From: Actinomyces gerencseriae DSM 6844
GTDB taxonomy: Bacteria; Actinomycetota; Actinomycetes; Actinomycetales; Actinomycetaceae
DNA: 64,000 bases
NCBI RefSeq assembly: GCF_000429265.1
Contig: NZ_KE386871.1
Location: 53,977-117,976, forward strand
Direction of reading: 5' to 3'
The notes under the pieces were generated by a model. It saw nothing but the letters and a program-made list of their open reading frames with translations. It was not told the DNA's origin and ran no database searches. The position numbers and the translations under genes were made by a program. Of this stretch, positions 19,885 through 29,253 are shown one piece after another (position 1 is the first letter of the stretch; every line of letters begins with the position of its first letter).

Positions 19885-20631
19885 TCACCCCCGAGCGTCG
19901 GTGCGATCGAGCACCATGGAGGTGATGATGACGATGACGACGCTCAGGGCGGCGCACGCCCCGATTGTGGAGATGGCGCTGACCCAGGTGAGGTCCTGGA
20001 CTGCGAAGGAGGTCGCCGCCCCCTCATCGACCGCCCCGATCTGCGTCGTCCTGGTCACCAGTGCTTGGGGCAGCAACCAGGCCACCGGGACGTGCACGAG
20101 CAGCATCGTGGTACCAGCTCCCGTCAGTACCAGACCGACCGCAACGGGCAGGGCGAAGGAACGAGTGAAGGCTGACAGGCCCGTCTGGAGGGCGCACGCC
20201 GGCGCACAGGCCACGGCGATAAGCGCTCCCGCGGCCAGGCACCGTACCGGCAGGACGCCCGGGAGGCCGAGGACGAGTGAACCGACGGCGGCTGAAGCCA
20301 GAACCAGAACGAGCTGCATGACAGCTGCAGGAAGCCAGGCAGCGATGGCCTTGGCCGCGACCGTTCTCCATGTGGGCACGGAGGAGCTCATGAGGGCATT
20401 CCAGTTGGAGCCCTGGTGATCGACGCGCCAGACGAGGGATGCGAGAACGGCGAGGGACACTGGGAGGAGGGCCATGCCGTAGAAGCCGACGGAGCGTATC
20501 CACAAGAGCTGCCAGTCGGTGGGCCGGACGATGACGCACGCGCTGAGGACAGATGCCACCGGCAGCACCAGAACCACGCCCCAGCTCGCTGAGCGTCGCA
20601 GCTTGAGGATCTCGATGATGACAGGTTCCAT
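19885..20631 (-). CDS. ABC-2 type permease, MutE/MutG-like (lantibiotic-immunity type)
   Basis: 248 residues with six hydrophobic helices. The start MEPVIIEILKLRRSASWGVV followed by a helix, and the HQGSNWNALMSSSVPTWRT segment after the second helix, resemble the small permeases of LanEFG immunity transporters (ABC2_membrane_4). It follows the other permease by a single base. Together with that permease and the ATPase it should form one exporter in the cell membrane that removes a cationic peptide or a similar agent. I am sure of the ABC-2 permease nature and less sure of the substrate class. Confidence 0.75.
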   Translation of the reverse strand: MEPVIIEILKLRRSASWGVVLVLPVASVLSACVIVRPTDWQLLWIRSVGFYGMALLPVSLAVLASLVWRVDHQGSNWNALMSSSVPTWRTVAAKAIAAWLPAAVMQLVLVLASAAVGSLVLGLPGVLPVRCLAAGALIAVACAPACALQTGLSAFTRSFALPVAVGLVLTGAGTTMLLVHVPVAWLLPQALVTRTTQIGAVDEGAATSFAVQDLTWVSAISTIGACAALSVVIVIITSMVLDRTDARG

Positions 20632-20632
20632 G

Positions 20633-21400
20633 TCAGATCTCCCGACGGTCGAAGCGCGCGGTGATGGCCAGGAAGACCGCGCCGCCGATACCAGCAAGAA
20701 CAATCAGCTTCACCGGGTGACAATCGAGGTCGACGAGGGTCGGGCCGACGAAGTCAGCGGGGACGATGAGCCCGTAGGCGGTCCACGGGCTCAAGAACCG
20801 CGCCCACAGTGGCATGACCTGGGAGAAGGTGCTCAGAAGGATACCGGCGAGCCCCAGCGCCAGCGGCCCGAGCTGATTCTCCGTCCGGGCCGAGGCGAGT
20901 AGCTGCGCGCCCAGCACGGCGAGATTGATGATTGCGAGGCAGATGAGCTGACAGCACAGTCGCTCCGCGGGCGCCGGCGCCGTGATGCCGATGCCGCGTC
21001 CAATAATGAGCACGAGTGCACCCCAGGCCACCGGCATCGGTGAGATGAGGACCCCGAGGGCGAGGAGCTTCGCCCGGCAGAGTCGACCTGGAGTAGCGCC
21101 CGCCATCGAGGTCGACACCCATCCGTGTCCCGAGTGCTCAATCTCCACCTGGCGGCTCGCCATGACGGCGAGAAGGAGTGGTGCGGCGAGCGTGACAGCG
21201 CCGTGGAGACTGACCATGAGGAGCTTCCACCCATAGCCATCGGCATCGGCCCGGTGGTCGATCAGCCCCGAGTTCATCGCCGTCAGAACGGTGAGTGCGG
21301 CGACCCCGAGCAGGAGGAGAGCGGCTACGAGGCCAATGCGCAGGTGACGCATCTTGGCGTACTCGTTGCGCAGAGTGCGAACAGTCATGGAGGTGGTCAC
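20633..21400 (-). CDS. ABC-2 type permease, second small subunit
   Basis: 255 residues, six helices. The N-terminus TVRTLRNEYAKMRHLRIGLV (Glu-x-x-Lys-x-Arg then the first helix) and EIEHSGHGWVSTSMAGATPG after the second helix match the E-K-xR / N-or-H-W pattern of LanE/LanG permeases. The start is a GTG overlapping the ATPase stop (GTGA), with GAGGAGG upstream. It is cotranscribed with the ATPase before it and the permease after it. Confidence 0.75.
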   Translation of the reverse strand: MTTSMTVRTLRNEYAKMRHLRIGLVAALLLLGVAALTVLTAMNSGLIDHRADADGYGWKLLMVSLHGAVTLAAPLLLAVMASRQVEIEHSGHGWVSTSMAGATPGRLCRAKLLALGVLISPMPVAWGALVLIIGRGIGITAPAPAERLCCQLICLAIINLAVLGAQLLASARTENQLGPLALGLAGILLSTFSQVMPLWARFLSPWTAYGLIVPADFVGPTLVDLDCHPVKLIVLAGIGGAVFLAITARFDRREI

Positions 21401-22305
21401 AGTCCACCTCCTCGAGTAAGAGCCATGAAGACGTCCTCCAGGCTCTGCTCCTCCTGGCGCACTCCGTGCACGCCGATGCCCTCACGAACCAGAAGGGCCA
21501 CGACGTCGGCTGTGGTTTCACGGGTGAGATTCGGGACGCGCAGGAGCGTGTGCTCGCGAATGGGCGCGCGCCCCTGGGCGGTCAGAAGACGAGCGGCAGC
21601 ATACGGGTCCGAGCAGTCGAGGAGCGTATCCGGTGCGGAAGCGCTCATGAGCTCCGCACGCGTGCCCTGGAAGAGGAGCCTGCCGTGCGACATGATACCC
21701 AGAACAGTCGCAATGCGATCGATCTCCCCCAGGCTGTGGGAGGAGACCATGACCGTGATTCCGCTGGACGCCAATGATGCCAGGAGTCGGCGGATCTCCT
21801 TGATTCCGGCAGGATCAAGCCCATTGGTCGGCTCGTCGAGAATGAGCAGCGAGGGCCAGCGAACAAGCGCCATGGCGATTCCCAGGCGTTGTTTCATGCC
21901 CAGGGAGTAGTCGCGAACCCGCTTGTTCATCTGCCCGCCCAGTCGAACGGCGCTCACAGCTCGCTCCACGTGCTGGTCGGGGATTCCCAGCAGACGCTGG
22001 ATGATTCGCATGTTCTGGGCACCGGTGAGGTGCCCGTAACCCGGTGGGGATTCGATGAGGGAACCGATGCGGGCCAGGTGGCGCCGTCGGGTACGACGGG
22101 TCATGGGCTCGCCACCGATGAGGACCCTGCCCGCGGTGGGTTGCACGAGGGACAGCAGCATCTTCATGGTCGTGGACTTGCCCGAGCCGTTGGGCCCGAG
22201 GAAGCCGTAGACGGCGCCCTCGGGCACGCGCAGGTTGAGGTGATCGACGACGGTCCGCCGTCCGTAACGCTTGATGAGATCAGTGGTCTGCACGAGATCG
22301 CTCAT
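21397..22305 (-). CDS. ABC transporter ATPase, BcrA/LanF-like
   Basis: 302 residues. Walker A GFLGPNGSGKSTTMKMLL, Q-loop SLIESPPGYGHLTG (typical of the bacitracin/lantibiotic immunity ATPases), signature YSLGMKQRLGIAMAL, Walker B LLILDEPTNGLD, switch His in VSSHSLGEI, then a C-terminal domain of about 85 residues ending QSLEDVFMALT. This is the DrrA/BcrA class that works with separate ABC-2 permeases. The ATG at 22305 has GGAAGG nine bases upstream. It heads a three-gene operon and lies next to a two-component system, as in antibiotic-sensing modules. Confidence 0.88.
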   Translation of the reverse strand: MSDLVQTTDLIKRYGRRTVVDHLNLRVPEGAVYGFLGPNGSGKSTTMKMLLSLVQPTAGRVLIGGEPMTRRTRRRHLARIGSLIESPPGYGHLTGAQNMRIIQRLLGIPDQHVERAVSAVRLGGQMNKRVRDYSLGMKQRLGIAMALVRWPSLLILDEPTNGLDPAGIKEIRRLLASLASSGITVMVSSHSLGEIDRIATVLGIMSHGRLLFQGTRAELMSASAPDTLLDCSDPYAAARLLTAQGRAPIREHTLLRVPNLTRETTADVVALLVREGIGVHGVRQEEQSLEDVFMALTRGGGL

Positions 22306-22497
22306 GGGTCGAGCCTTCCCGCACGACCGCGGATCCGCCTCCACCCCGGGACTCAGACCCGTCTATGCGCTGTGCTTACGGCCCGGCACCACGCTCCTCC
22401 GAGGGGAGGACCAGCAGGGCCTCGGCGAAATCGGTGCGTCATACACCCCGGCACTGGCCAAGGCCCCGCACGAACCATCCCCCACCGACCGACCCGC

Positions 22498-23184
22498 TTA
22501 AAACCGACCTTGCCGACCCCCTGGGAGGACCAGCCCCGACTCGTAGGCGAGCACAACCGCCTGCGCCCGATCCCGCAGCCCCAGCTTGCCCAGGATCCGA
22601 CTGACGTGGACGCGCACCGTCCCCTCAGCCACCGACAGGTCCCGGCCGATGCCTTCGTTGGACAGCCCGCGGGCGAGCAGGGCGAGGACCTCGCGCTCGC
22701 GCGCGGTCAGGTTCTCCAATGTCCGAGCCCCGTGCGCACCACCGTCGAAGGCCGGAGGCGGGGACATGAAGCGCTCCATGAGTCGCCGGGTGGTGGAGGG
22801 AGCCATCACCGCGTCCCCGGCATGCACGTGGCGAATCGCGGCCATGAGCTCGTCCAAGGAGGCATCCTTGAGAAGGAAGCCGCCAGCACCGGCCCGGATC
22901 GCCTCGTAGGCGTACTCATCGAGGTCGAAGGTGGTCAGAACAATCACCTTGGGCCCGTCGGTGCCGCTCTCCACGATTCGGCGAGTCGCCTCGATGCCGT
23001 TCATGCCCGGCATGCGCACATCCATGAGGACGACGTCGGCCTTCACCCGGGCGAGCAGGTCGAGGGCCGATCGCCCGTCGTCGGCCTCGCCGACGACCTC
23101 CACCTCCTCCCGGGTCTCCAGAAGCATGCGGAAGCCGAGCCGGTACATCTCCTGGTCATCGACGAGTGCGATTCGCAGGATCAT
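22498..23184 (-). CDS. Response regulator, NarL/LuxR family
   Basis: 228 residues. Receiver domain with the acidic pair Asp9/Asp10, phosphorylated Asp55 in VVLMDVRMPGMNG, the conserved Thr in VIVLTTFD and Lys in GFLLKDAS. The C-terminal LuxR helix-turn-helix is LTAREREVLALLARGLSNEG through EGTVRVHVSRILGKLGLRDR. The ATG overlaps the stop of the histidine kinase (ATGA). Likely target: the ABC operon transcribed in the same direction immediately downstream (192 bases away). Confidence 0.93.
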   Translation of the reverse strand: MILRIALVDDQEMYRLGFRMLLETREEVEVVGEADDGRSALDLLARVKADVVLMDVRMPGMNGIEATRRIVESGTDGPKVIVLTTFDLDEYAYEAIRAGAGGFLLKDASLDELMAAIRHVHAGDAVMAPSTTRRLMERFMSPPPAFDGGAHGARTLENLTAREREVLALLARGLSNEGIGRDLSVAEGTVRVHVSRILGKLGLRDRAQAVVLAYESGLVLPGGRQGRF

Positions 23185-24419
23185 GCATCCTCTTGAGCGC
23201 CCAGCGGCAGGACGGCGCGCAAACGGAAGCCTCCATCCGGCCGAGCTCCCGCCTCGAGGCTGCCTCCGTGGGAGGCGACGCGCTCCCGAATCCCCACCAG
23301 GCCGTACCCGGCAGGGCCGCCCGACGACGGAGCCGGCGAGCTTGCGCCGTCGTCGAGCACCTCGATGACCAGACTCTCCGGCGTCGTGTCCGCGCGGTGC
23401 ACACGGGCCTCCACGCGAGTGACGGCGCCCGCGTGCCGGCGTACGTTGCTCAGCCCCTCCTGGACCAGGCGGTAGACGGTCGGGCCGAGCTCCTCCGGCA
23501 GGTCCAGGGAGTCGGAGACCTCGAGGCGGACCGGGATCCCGGTCTCGCCGGCCTCGGCGACCAGGTCCTCGAGATCCTGCAGGCCGGGCTGAGGGGCGAG
23601 TCGGGGCCGGTCCTCACCACGCAGGGCGGTCAGCATCCGGCGCATCTGCGCCAGCGCCTCCCGCCCGGTGTCACGAACGCGGAGCATGGCCTCGGCCGCC
23701 CGGCTGGGGTCCGAGGGCGCGGTCGCCGCTGCGCCGTCGGCGACGACGGTCATGATTCCCAGGCTGTGGGAGACGATGTCGTGGATCTCGCGGGCGATCC
23801 GGGAGCGCTCCTCCCGCTCCACCTGCTCGCGGCGCATCTCGGCCTCGCGCAGCCGATACTCGGTGTTGCGCGTCAGTGCGATCAGGTGGGCGCGGCGCAT
23901 GCGCTGGAGTGCGCCGGCGGTCCAGGCCCACACCACCGTGACAGCGCACAGCGCGGGCAGGCTCAGCCGGCTGTACCCCGTCGTGACGACGGGGACGAAT
24001 GCCACCAGGACCCAGACGACGACGAGCGCCGCAGCGGGCAGGGACCACGTCCATCGCTGGGTGCTCGCCAGATGGTGGACCTCGAGCACCAGCAGGATAT
24101 CGATGGGAAGGACGCCGGCACCCGGATCCACGACGGGCTGAATCCAGGCGAAGCAGATCATCACCGTGAAAGCGACCCGAGCGGAGCGGCGCCGGAGCAG
24201 CCAGCAAAGCCCGAGGCCCGCGCAGAGACCCTCCGCCATCCACAGACCCGAGGCGGTTGTCACGACGGTGGGCATAACAATCTGGTTGTAGGCCAGGACG
24301 AGGGAGAGAACCACCAGATCGACGGCCGAGCGGTGCCGCGCCAACCAGCGCTGCGGCCACGGCTCGGCGACCGTCCGCGGGACCGGCGAGACCGGCACCG
24401 GCTGAGGCGAGCACTCCAT
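23181..24419 (-). CDS. Sensor histidine kinase, HisKA_3 (NarX/DesK-like) family
   Basis: 412 residues. About five to six N-terminal helices (residues ~35-175) with no sizeable outside domain, then the dimerisation/phosphoacceptor helix ARE-I-HDIVSHSLG with His213, and the HATPase domain with N-box NVRRHAG and G-box GYGLVGIRERV. Kinases with sensor domains buried in the membrane and LuxR-type partners commonly answer envelope stress or membrane-active peptides. It is the first gene of the kinase-regulator pair. Confidence 0.92.
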   Translation of the reverse strand: MECSPQPVPVSPVPRTVAEPWPQRWLARHRSAVDLVVLSLVLAYNQIVMPTVVTTASGLWMAEGLCAGLGLCWLLRRRSARVAFTVMICFAWIQPVVDPGAGVLPIDILLVLEVHHLASTQRWTWSLPAAALVVVWVLVAFVPVVTTGYSRLSLPALCAVTVVWAWTAGALQRMRRAHLIALTRNTEYRLREAEMRREQVEREERSRIAREIHDIVSHSLGIMTVVADGAAATAPSDPSRAAEAMLRVRDTGREALAQMRRMLTALRGEDRPRLAPQPGLQDLEDLVAEAGETGIPVRLEVSDSLDLPEELGPTVYRLVQEGLSNVRRHAGAVTRVEARVHRADTTPESLVIEVLDDGASSPAPSSGGPAGYGLVGIRERVASHGGSLEAGARPDGGFRLRAVLPLGAQEDA

Positions 24420-24526
24420 GCCCGCAGGCTACGGCCAATGCGCCCGCCGCTGCACGTGCCGTCGCAACGCGCCCCCGCCCACCACACCTCGAAGCACGAA
24501 GAACCGAGCTCGGCGACCTGGAAGAA

Positions 24527-25786
24527 TCAGTCTGAAGCAGGCGAGCAGGCGGTGTCCGACAAGCGCCCGACAGTCCACACGGATACCGCGAAGACGACCG
24601 GGACGAGGCAGCACACGAGCAGGGCGGGGCGCAGTCCCGTTCCGGCGTCGGGCGGCAGGAGAGCCGCGAGCCGTCCCGGTGCGCCGGCGGAGGCCGTGCC
24701 AGCGGCGTCCGCGATCGCTCCGGCGGCCGAGGGCCCGGCGGCGGCGCCGACGTCGCCGGCGAGCGCCAGCATGGCGAACATGGCACCGCCCCCCGCCGGG
24801 AAGCGGGCGGCCGCCAGGGAGGTCGCGCCGGGCCACATGAGGGCCACGCACAGTCCCGTGAGCGCGCAGGCGACCAGGCTGGCCGCGGGAGCGGGGGACG
24901 ACGCCGTCACCACGTAGCAGGCGGCCGCGCCCGCACCGCTGGCGATGAGCGCGCCGCGCAGGGGGACGCGCTCGCCCAGCAGCCCGTAGGCCGTGCGCCC
25001 CAGCGCCATGAGCAGGGCGAACAGACCGGGGCCCAGCAGGTCCCCGACCGCCTTGGGCACCCCGGTGGCCTGCTGGGCGAAGAAGCTCGACCACTGGCTC
25101 ATGGTGAGCTCGGAGGCGCCGCCCGCGGCCATGAGCAGCAGAACCAGGAGGAAGACCGGGGAGCCCACGAGGCCGATCAGAGACGTCCGCTCGTGATCGG
25201 GCACGGTGGCCGGCACGGGCACGCGCGTCATGAGCACCGCGTTGACGGCGGGAACGGCCGCCCACACCAGTGGCAGCGCCCACCAGGCGCCCATGCCGAG
25301 GACGGTCAGCAGAGCGGTGGAGGCCACGACCACGCTCAGCTGCCCCCAGCAGTAGAAGGAGTGGAGCAGGGCCATGCCCGACTCCTTGGACCGCCCGGGC
25401 TCGGCGGGCAGGTGCTCGACGACCGGGCTCGCGAGGACCTCGATGAGTCCGCCGCCGATGGCGTAGACGACGGCGGCCAGGCACAGTCCCGCGAATGGCG
25501 AGGCGAGCAGCTGCGGGAGCAGCGCCATGAGCACCAGGCCGAGTGCGGCCAGGGCATGCGCCAGCACCATCGGGGCGCGGTAGCCGACGCGGTCGACGAC
25601 CTTGACCGCGGCCAGATCCGTGAGCAGCTGGACGAGGAAGTTGAGGCCGGCGAGCAGGCCGAGCCGAGCGACATCGATGCCGAGCCGGGCGTGGAAGACG
25701 ACGAAGAGCAGCGGCGCCAGGTTGTTGACGATCGCCTGGACGACGAAGCTGGCGTAGGCGGCGCGACGCGTGGTGGTGAAGGTCAT
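24527..25786 (-). CDS. Major facilitator superfamily transporter
   Basis: 419 residues, about 12 hydrophobic helices. It starts MTFTTTRRAAYASFVVQAIV and has VDRVGYRAP after the second helix, a weak motif A. An Ala/Gly-rich central part and the GGASELTMSQWSSFF segment at helix 7 resemble the FucP/GlcP-like sugar transporters of the superfamily, but this is not decisive. The gene is divergent from the chloride channel and sits alone. Substrate not assignable. Confidence 0.8.
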   Translation of the reverse strand: MTFTTTRRAAYASFVVQAIVNNLAPLLFVVFHARLGIDVARLGLLAGLNFLVQLLTDLAAVKVVDRVGYRAPMVLAHALAALGLVLMALLPQLLASPFAGLCLAAVVYAIGGGLIEVLASPVVEHLPAEPGRSKESGMALLHSFYCWGQLSVVVASTALLTVLGMGAWWALPLVWAAVPAVNAVLMTRVPVPATVPDHERTSLIGLVGSPVFLLVLLLMAAGGASELTMSQWSSFFAQQATGVPKAVGDLLGPGLFALLMALGRTAYGLLGERVPLRGALIASGAGAAACYVVTASSPAPAASLVACALTGLCVALMWPGATSLAAARFPAGGGAMFAMLALAGDVGAAAGPSAAGAIADAAGTASAGAPGRLAALLPPDAGTGLRPALLVCCLVPVVFAVSVWTVGRLSDTACSPASD

Positions 25787-26001
25787 GCGGAGTCTTGATC
25801 GGGGACCGGGAGGCGCGGGAGGCGCAGCGCGGGGCCTCCGGGTCCCGCCGGCGAACGGGCGGGCTCAGGCTAGCAGTGTCATCCGCCCGGCGGTCGGCAC
25901 CGGCGAGTCGGGCGTGCGGGCGTGCGGGCCCGGTGACGGCGCTCGCGGGCCGAGTCGGGGCTCCGCGGGCCGGAGCCCTCATGAAGTCGTCGGAGTCGTC
26001 A

Positions 26002-26007
26002 TATCGT
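26002..26007 (+). promoter_or_regulatory. -10 box giving a probable leaderless chloride-channel mRNA
   Basis: TATCGT ends 7 bases before the ATG at 26015, and no ribosome binding site is present. In actinobacteria a -10 box at this distance usually means that transcription starts at the A of the start codon. Confidence 0.5.
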
Positions 26008-26014
26008 CTCCCCG

Positions 26015-27325
26015 ATGACGTCGTCCCCCGCTCCTCCCCCGCCGCGCAGCCGTGCGAACCGGACGGCGCGCCTCCTGGTCGCCGTCGTGCTGGCGGGTGC
26101 GGCGGCAGGTCTCATCGGCATCGCCATGGCCCGGCTGCTCGAGGGCTTCGAGTGGCTCTTCTACGGGGTTCGCGAGGGGGCGTTGCCCGAGCGCGTCGAG
26201 GCCGCCCCGGTGTGGCGGCGCGTGCTCGCGCCCGCCGTCGGCGGGGCCCTGGCGGGGGCACTGTGGTGGTGGGAGCGCGCCACCGGCGGCGTCGTCGGAG
26301 TCGAGACGGCCGTGAGGGACGGCTCGGGGACCACCGCTCGGCGGATGGGGCTCGTGCGCCCCTTCGCCGACGGCGTGCTGCAGGTGCTCACCGTGGGCGC
26401 CGGCAACTCCGTGGGCCGCGAGGGGGCGCCGCGCCTCATGGCGGGCGCCGCAGCCGCCCGGCTCGCGCGGCGGCTGGGCCTGGAGCCGCCCGCCACGACC
26501 CTGCTCGTCGCCGCGGCGGCGGGCGCCGGACTGGCGGCCATGTACGACGTGCCCCTGGGCGGGACGGCCTTCGCGGTCGAGATCACCATGGCGGCGGGGA
26601 CCCGGCGTCGCGGGATGCGACTGGCACTGCCGGTGAGTCTGATCGCGACGGCCGTCTCGTGGCTGCACTCCCACGGCCGCCCGACCTTCGACATCGCCGT
26701 CGGCGGGCCGACGACCGCCACGATCCTGACGGCCCTGGCGGCGGCTCCGGCGCTCATGGTGCTCGGCGCGGGGGCGCGCCGACTATGGGACTGGTTCAAG
26801 GCGCACCGGGTTCCGAATACCTGGGCGCTGCCGGCGGGCATCGGCGCGGCGGGCCTGCTCACGGGCGCGGCCTCGCTGTGGCTGCCCGTCCTGCCGGGGA
26901 ACGGCAGGGACGCCCTGGAGGCGGCGCTGCTGTCCCCCGCGACGCCGACGGCGCTGGTGGCGCTGAGCGGCGTGGTGCTGCTCAAGCCGCTGCTCACCGG
27001 AGCGACGCTGGGGGCCGGGGCCACGGGCGGACTGCTGGCGCCGTCCTTCGCCCTGGGCGGCAGCGCGGGGGCCGTGATCGCGGGGCTGGCGCGCCTGGCG
27101 GGCTGGGAGGCGAGTGCGCCGGTACTCGCGCTGGTGGGGGCGGGAGCGGTGCTGGCCATCACCCAGCGCGCCCCCGTGTTCGGCACGCTCTTCGTGTGGG
27201 AGCTCGCGCGCCCCGAACCATGGGTGCTGGCGCTCATGGTCGTGGTCGGGACCGCCTGCTGGTGGTCGACCTCCTTCTTCTCCTTCGCCGAGATCGGTTC
27301 GGTTCCGCACCGAGATCGGTCGTGA
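26015..27325 (+). CDS. ClC family chloride channel/transporter
   Basis: 436 residues with ten or more helices. Seen: GAGNSVGREGAPRLMAGAAAA, the GxGREGP-like filter motif (here GREGA), AAGAGLAAMYDVPLGGTAFAVEI (the conserved glutamate after GGxxF), and GATGGLLAPSFALGG matching the third ClC motif GxFxP region. It should carry Cl- across the cell membrane, with or without H+. No C-terminal CBS domains. The last dozen codons (EIGSVPHRDRS) are formed by a 22-bp repeat array, so the C-terminus has probably been altered by it. The start is leaderless-looking. Confidence 0.87.
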   Translation: MTSSPAPPPPRSRANRTARLLVAVVLAGAAAGLIGIAMARLLEGFEWLFYGVREGALPERVEAAPVWRRVLAPAVGGALAGALWWWERATGGVVGVETAVRDGSGTTARRMGLVRPFADGVLQVLTVGAGNSVGREGAPRLMAGAAAARLARRLGLEPPATTLLVAAAAGAGLAAMYDVPLGGTAFAVEITMAAGTRRRGMRLALPVSLIATAVSWLHSHGRPTFDIAVGGPTTATILTALAAAPALMVLGAGARRLWDWFKAHRVPNTWALPAGIGAAGLLTGAASLWLPVLPGNGRDALEAALLSPATPTALVALSGVVLLKPLLTGATLGAGATGGLLAPSFALGGSAGAVIAGLARLAGWEASAPVLALVGAGAVLAITQRAPVFGTLFVWELARPEPWVLALMVVVGTACWWSTSFFSFAEIGSVPHRDRS

Positions 27326-27355
27326 TCCGCGTCGAGATCGGTCCGGCCCCCGCGC
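27290..27355 (+). repeat. 22-bp-period tandem array, three units
   Basis: GAGATCGGT occurs at 27290, 27312 and 27334, exactly 22 bases apart. The first two units continue with a TTCCG/ATCCG block; the third is truncated in its second half. It covers the 3' end of the chloride-channel gene and the space before the convergent glucosidase. It belongs to the same family as arrays near 29.35, 39.01, 44.1, 54.81 and 55.98 kb. Confidence 0.9.
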
Positions 27356-27396
27356 CGGACGACGAGCGCCCGAGCGGCCCCGGCCGCCCGAGCCCG

Positions 27397-29253
27397 TCAC
27401 ACGGTACGGCGCAGGATGACCGAGTCCCAGCCGCCCAGGCGCGCGGGCGCACCCGTGCCGGAGGTGGTGGCCTCCTCGGCCGGCAGCGAGGCGAGGAGCA
27501 CCCGCTCGGCGCCGCTCCACTCCCCCAGGTCCAGCCCCTCGGCCGACAGCCGCCGTCGCAGCGCGGAGCCCTCCCCCGTCTCCAGCCCCTCGCGCGCGCA
27601 GGAGGCCAGCAGCAGGAGCTGCTCGCGCTGGCCGTCATCGCCCACGAACTCGCGCAGGATCGTCCAGGACCCGGCGTCATCGGCGTCGAGCAGGCGGAAG
27701 GTGCCCAGCGCCGCGGCGTCGTCGTCGTGCCGCAGGGCGATGAGCGCCCGGTAGTGCTCGAAGACGCTTCCCGACACCCCCACCTGGCTCGCGGCGTTGA
27801 CCTCGGTGTGGTTCGGGGTCACGTCGATCCACGGCGTCCCCTCGGTGAAGCCCGCCTGCGCACCGGCGTCCCACTGGACGGGAGTGCGGGCGTTGTCGCG
27901 CGAGTTGACCAGCAGACTCGCCAGGACCGCCTCCGGGTCGTCGCCCGCGCTCACCCGCTCGTGGTAGTGGTTGATGGACTCCAGGTCCCGATAGGAGTCG
28001 ATGCCGGTGAGGACCGTGTTGGTCTGGCCGATCTCCTCGCCCTGGTAGACGTAGGGCGTGCCGCGGTGCATGTGGAGGATCGAGGCGAGGGTCTTGGCGC
28101 TGAGCTCCCGCCAGGCGGGGTCGTCGTCGCCGAAGCGGGAGACGGCGCGGGGCTGGTCGTGGTTGTCCCAGTAGGTGGAGTTCCATCCCCTCTCACGGGT
28201 GATGCGCCCCGACTCGTCCGTCTCGGGGGCCAGCGCCGCCTGCCAGTCGGCGAGGTTCCTCTTCAGGACGACGCGATCCACGGGCCGGGGGTCGAACTTG
28301 CCTCCCGGGCCGTTCGCCAGGTCCACGTGCTCGAACTGGAAGACCATGTCGACCTCGGCCCGCGACGGGTCGGTGTAGAGCGGCGCCTCGGCCAGGGTGG
28401 CCCCCGGCATCTCCCCGACGGTGATGACGTGACCGCCTCGTGGTGCGAGGACCGCCTCGTTCATCTCGTGGAGGAACTCGTGAATGCGAGGCCCGTTGAC
28501 CACCAGGGAGGCGCCGTCGCCGAACAGGTCGCCGTCGTGCTCGACACCGTCGGCCAGCGGGTAGGTCTTGGAGATGAAGTTGATGACGTCCATGCGGAAG
28601 CCGTCGACGCCCCGGTCCAGCCACCGGCGCATCATCTCGTGGACGGCGCGGCGGACGTCCTCGTTCTCCCAGTTCAGGTCGGGCTGCTTGGTGGAGAACA
28701 GGTGGAGGTAGAACTCGCCGCTGCCGGAGTCCCAGGCCCAGGCGGATCCGGAGAAGAAGGACCCCCAGTTCGTGGGCTCGGTGCCGGGCTGGCCGGGCTC
28801 CAGGCCGGGGACGTCGCGGGCGGGCCGCCAGATGTACCAGTCGCGCTCGGGGGCGTCCTTCGAGGCGCGCGAGGCGCGGAACCAGTCATGCTCATCGCTG
28901 GTGTGGTTGACCACCAGGTCCATCATCAGACGCATGCCGCGCGCGTGGAGGCCCGCGATGAGCTCGTCGAGGTCGTCGAGGGTCCCGAAGAGCGGGTCGA
29001 TGTCCTCGTAGTCGGAGATGTCGTAGCCGTTGTCGTCCTGAGGCGACCGGTAGACGGGGCTCAGCCACACGACGTCGACGCCGAGCGCGTCGAGGTGGTC
29101 GAGACGGCGGGTGATGCCGGGGATGTCGCCGACGCCGTCGGCGTCGGTGTCCTGGAAGGAGCGGGGGTAGACCTGGTAGACGACGGCGCGGCGCCACCAG
29201 TCGGCGTCGTCGCCGACGTGGCGGGGCTGGGGAACGAGGGAGGAGTGGCTCAT
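27397..29253 (-). CDS. Alpha-glucosidase, GH13 (oligo-1,6-glucosidase/maltase type)
   Basis: 618 residues. The (beta/alpha)8 barrel starts WWRRAVVYQVYPRSFQD, with region I DLVVNHTSDEH, nucleophile Asp222 in GFRMDVINF, acid/base Glu281 in VGEMPG, and the third acid Asp366 in YWDNHDQPRA. VINFISKTY after the nucleophile fits the oligo-1,6-glucosidase/alpha-glucosidase subfamilies that cut short alpha-glucosides such as isomaltose, maltose or trulose-type sugars. No signal peptide, so it acts in the cytosol on imported sugar. It diverges from the ROK regulator, which is a likely controller, and lies near a sugar importer. Confidence 0.94.
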   Translation of the reverse strand: MSHSSLVPQPRHVGDDADWWRRAVVYQVYPRSFQDTDADGVGDIPGITRRLDHLDALGVDVVWLSPVYRSPQDDNGYDISDYEDIDPLFGTLDDLDELIAGLHARGMRLMMDLVVNHTSDEHDWFRASRASKDAPERDWYIWRPARDVPGLEPGQPGTEPTNWGSFFSGSAWAWDSGSGEFYLHLFSTKQPDLNWENEDVRRAVHEMMRRWLDRGVDGFRMDVINFISKTYPLADGVEHDGDLFGDGASLVVNGPRIHEFLHEMNEAVLAPRGGHVITVGEMPGATLAEAPLYTDPSRAEVDMVFQFEHVDLANGPGGKFDPRPVDRVVLKRNLADWQAALAPETDESGRITRERGWNSTYWDNHDQPRAVSRFGDDDPAWRELSAKTLASILHMHRGTPYVYQGEEIGQTNTVLTGIDSYRDLESINHYHERVSAGDDPEAVLASLLVNSRDNARTPVQWDAGAQAGFTEGTPWIDVTPNHTEVNAASQVGVSGSVFEHYRALIALRHDDDAAALGTFRLLDADDAGSWTILREFVGDDGQREQLLLLASCAREGLETGEGSALRRRLSAEGLDLGEWSGAERVLLASLPAEEATTSGTGAPARLGGWDSVILRRTV

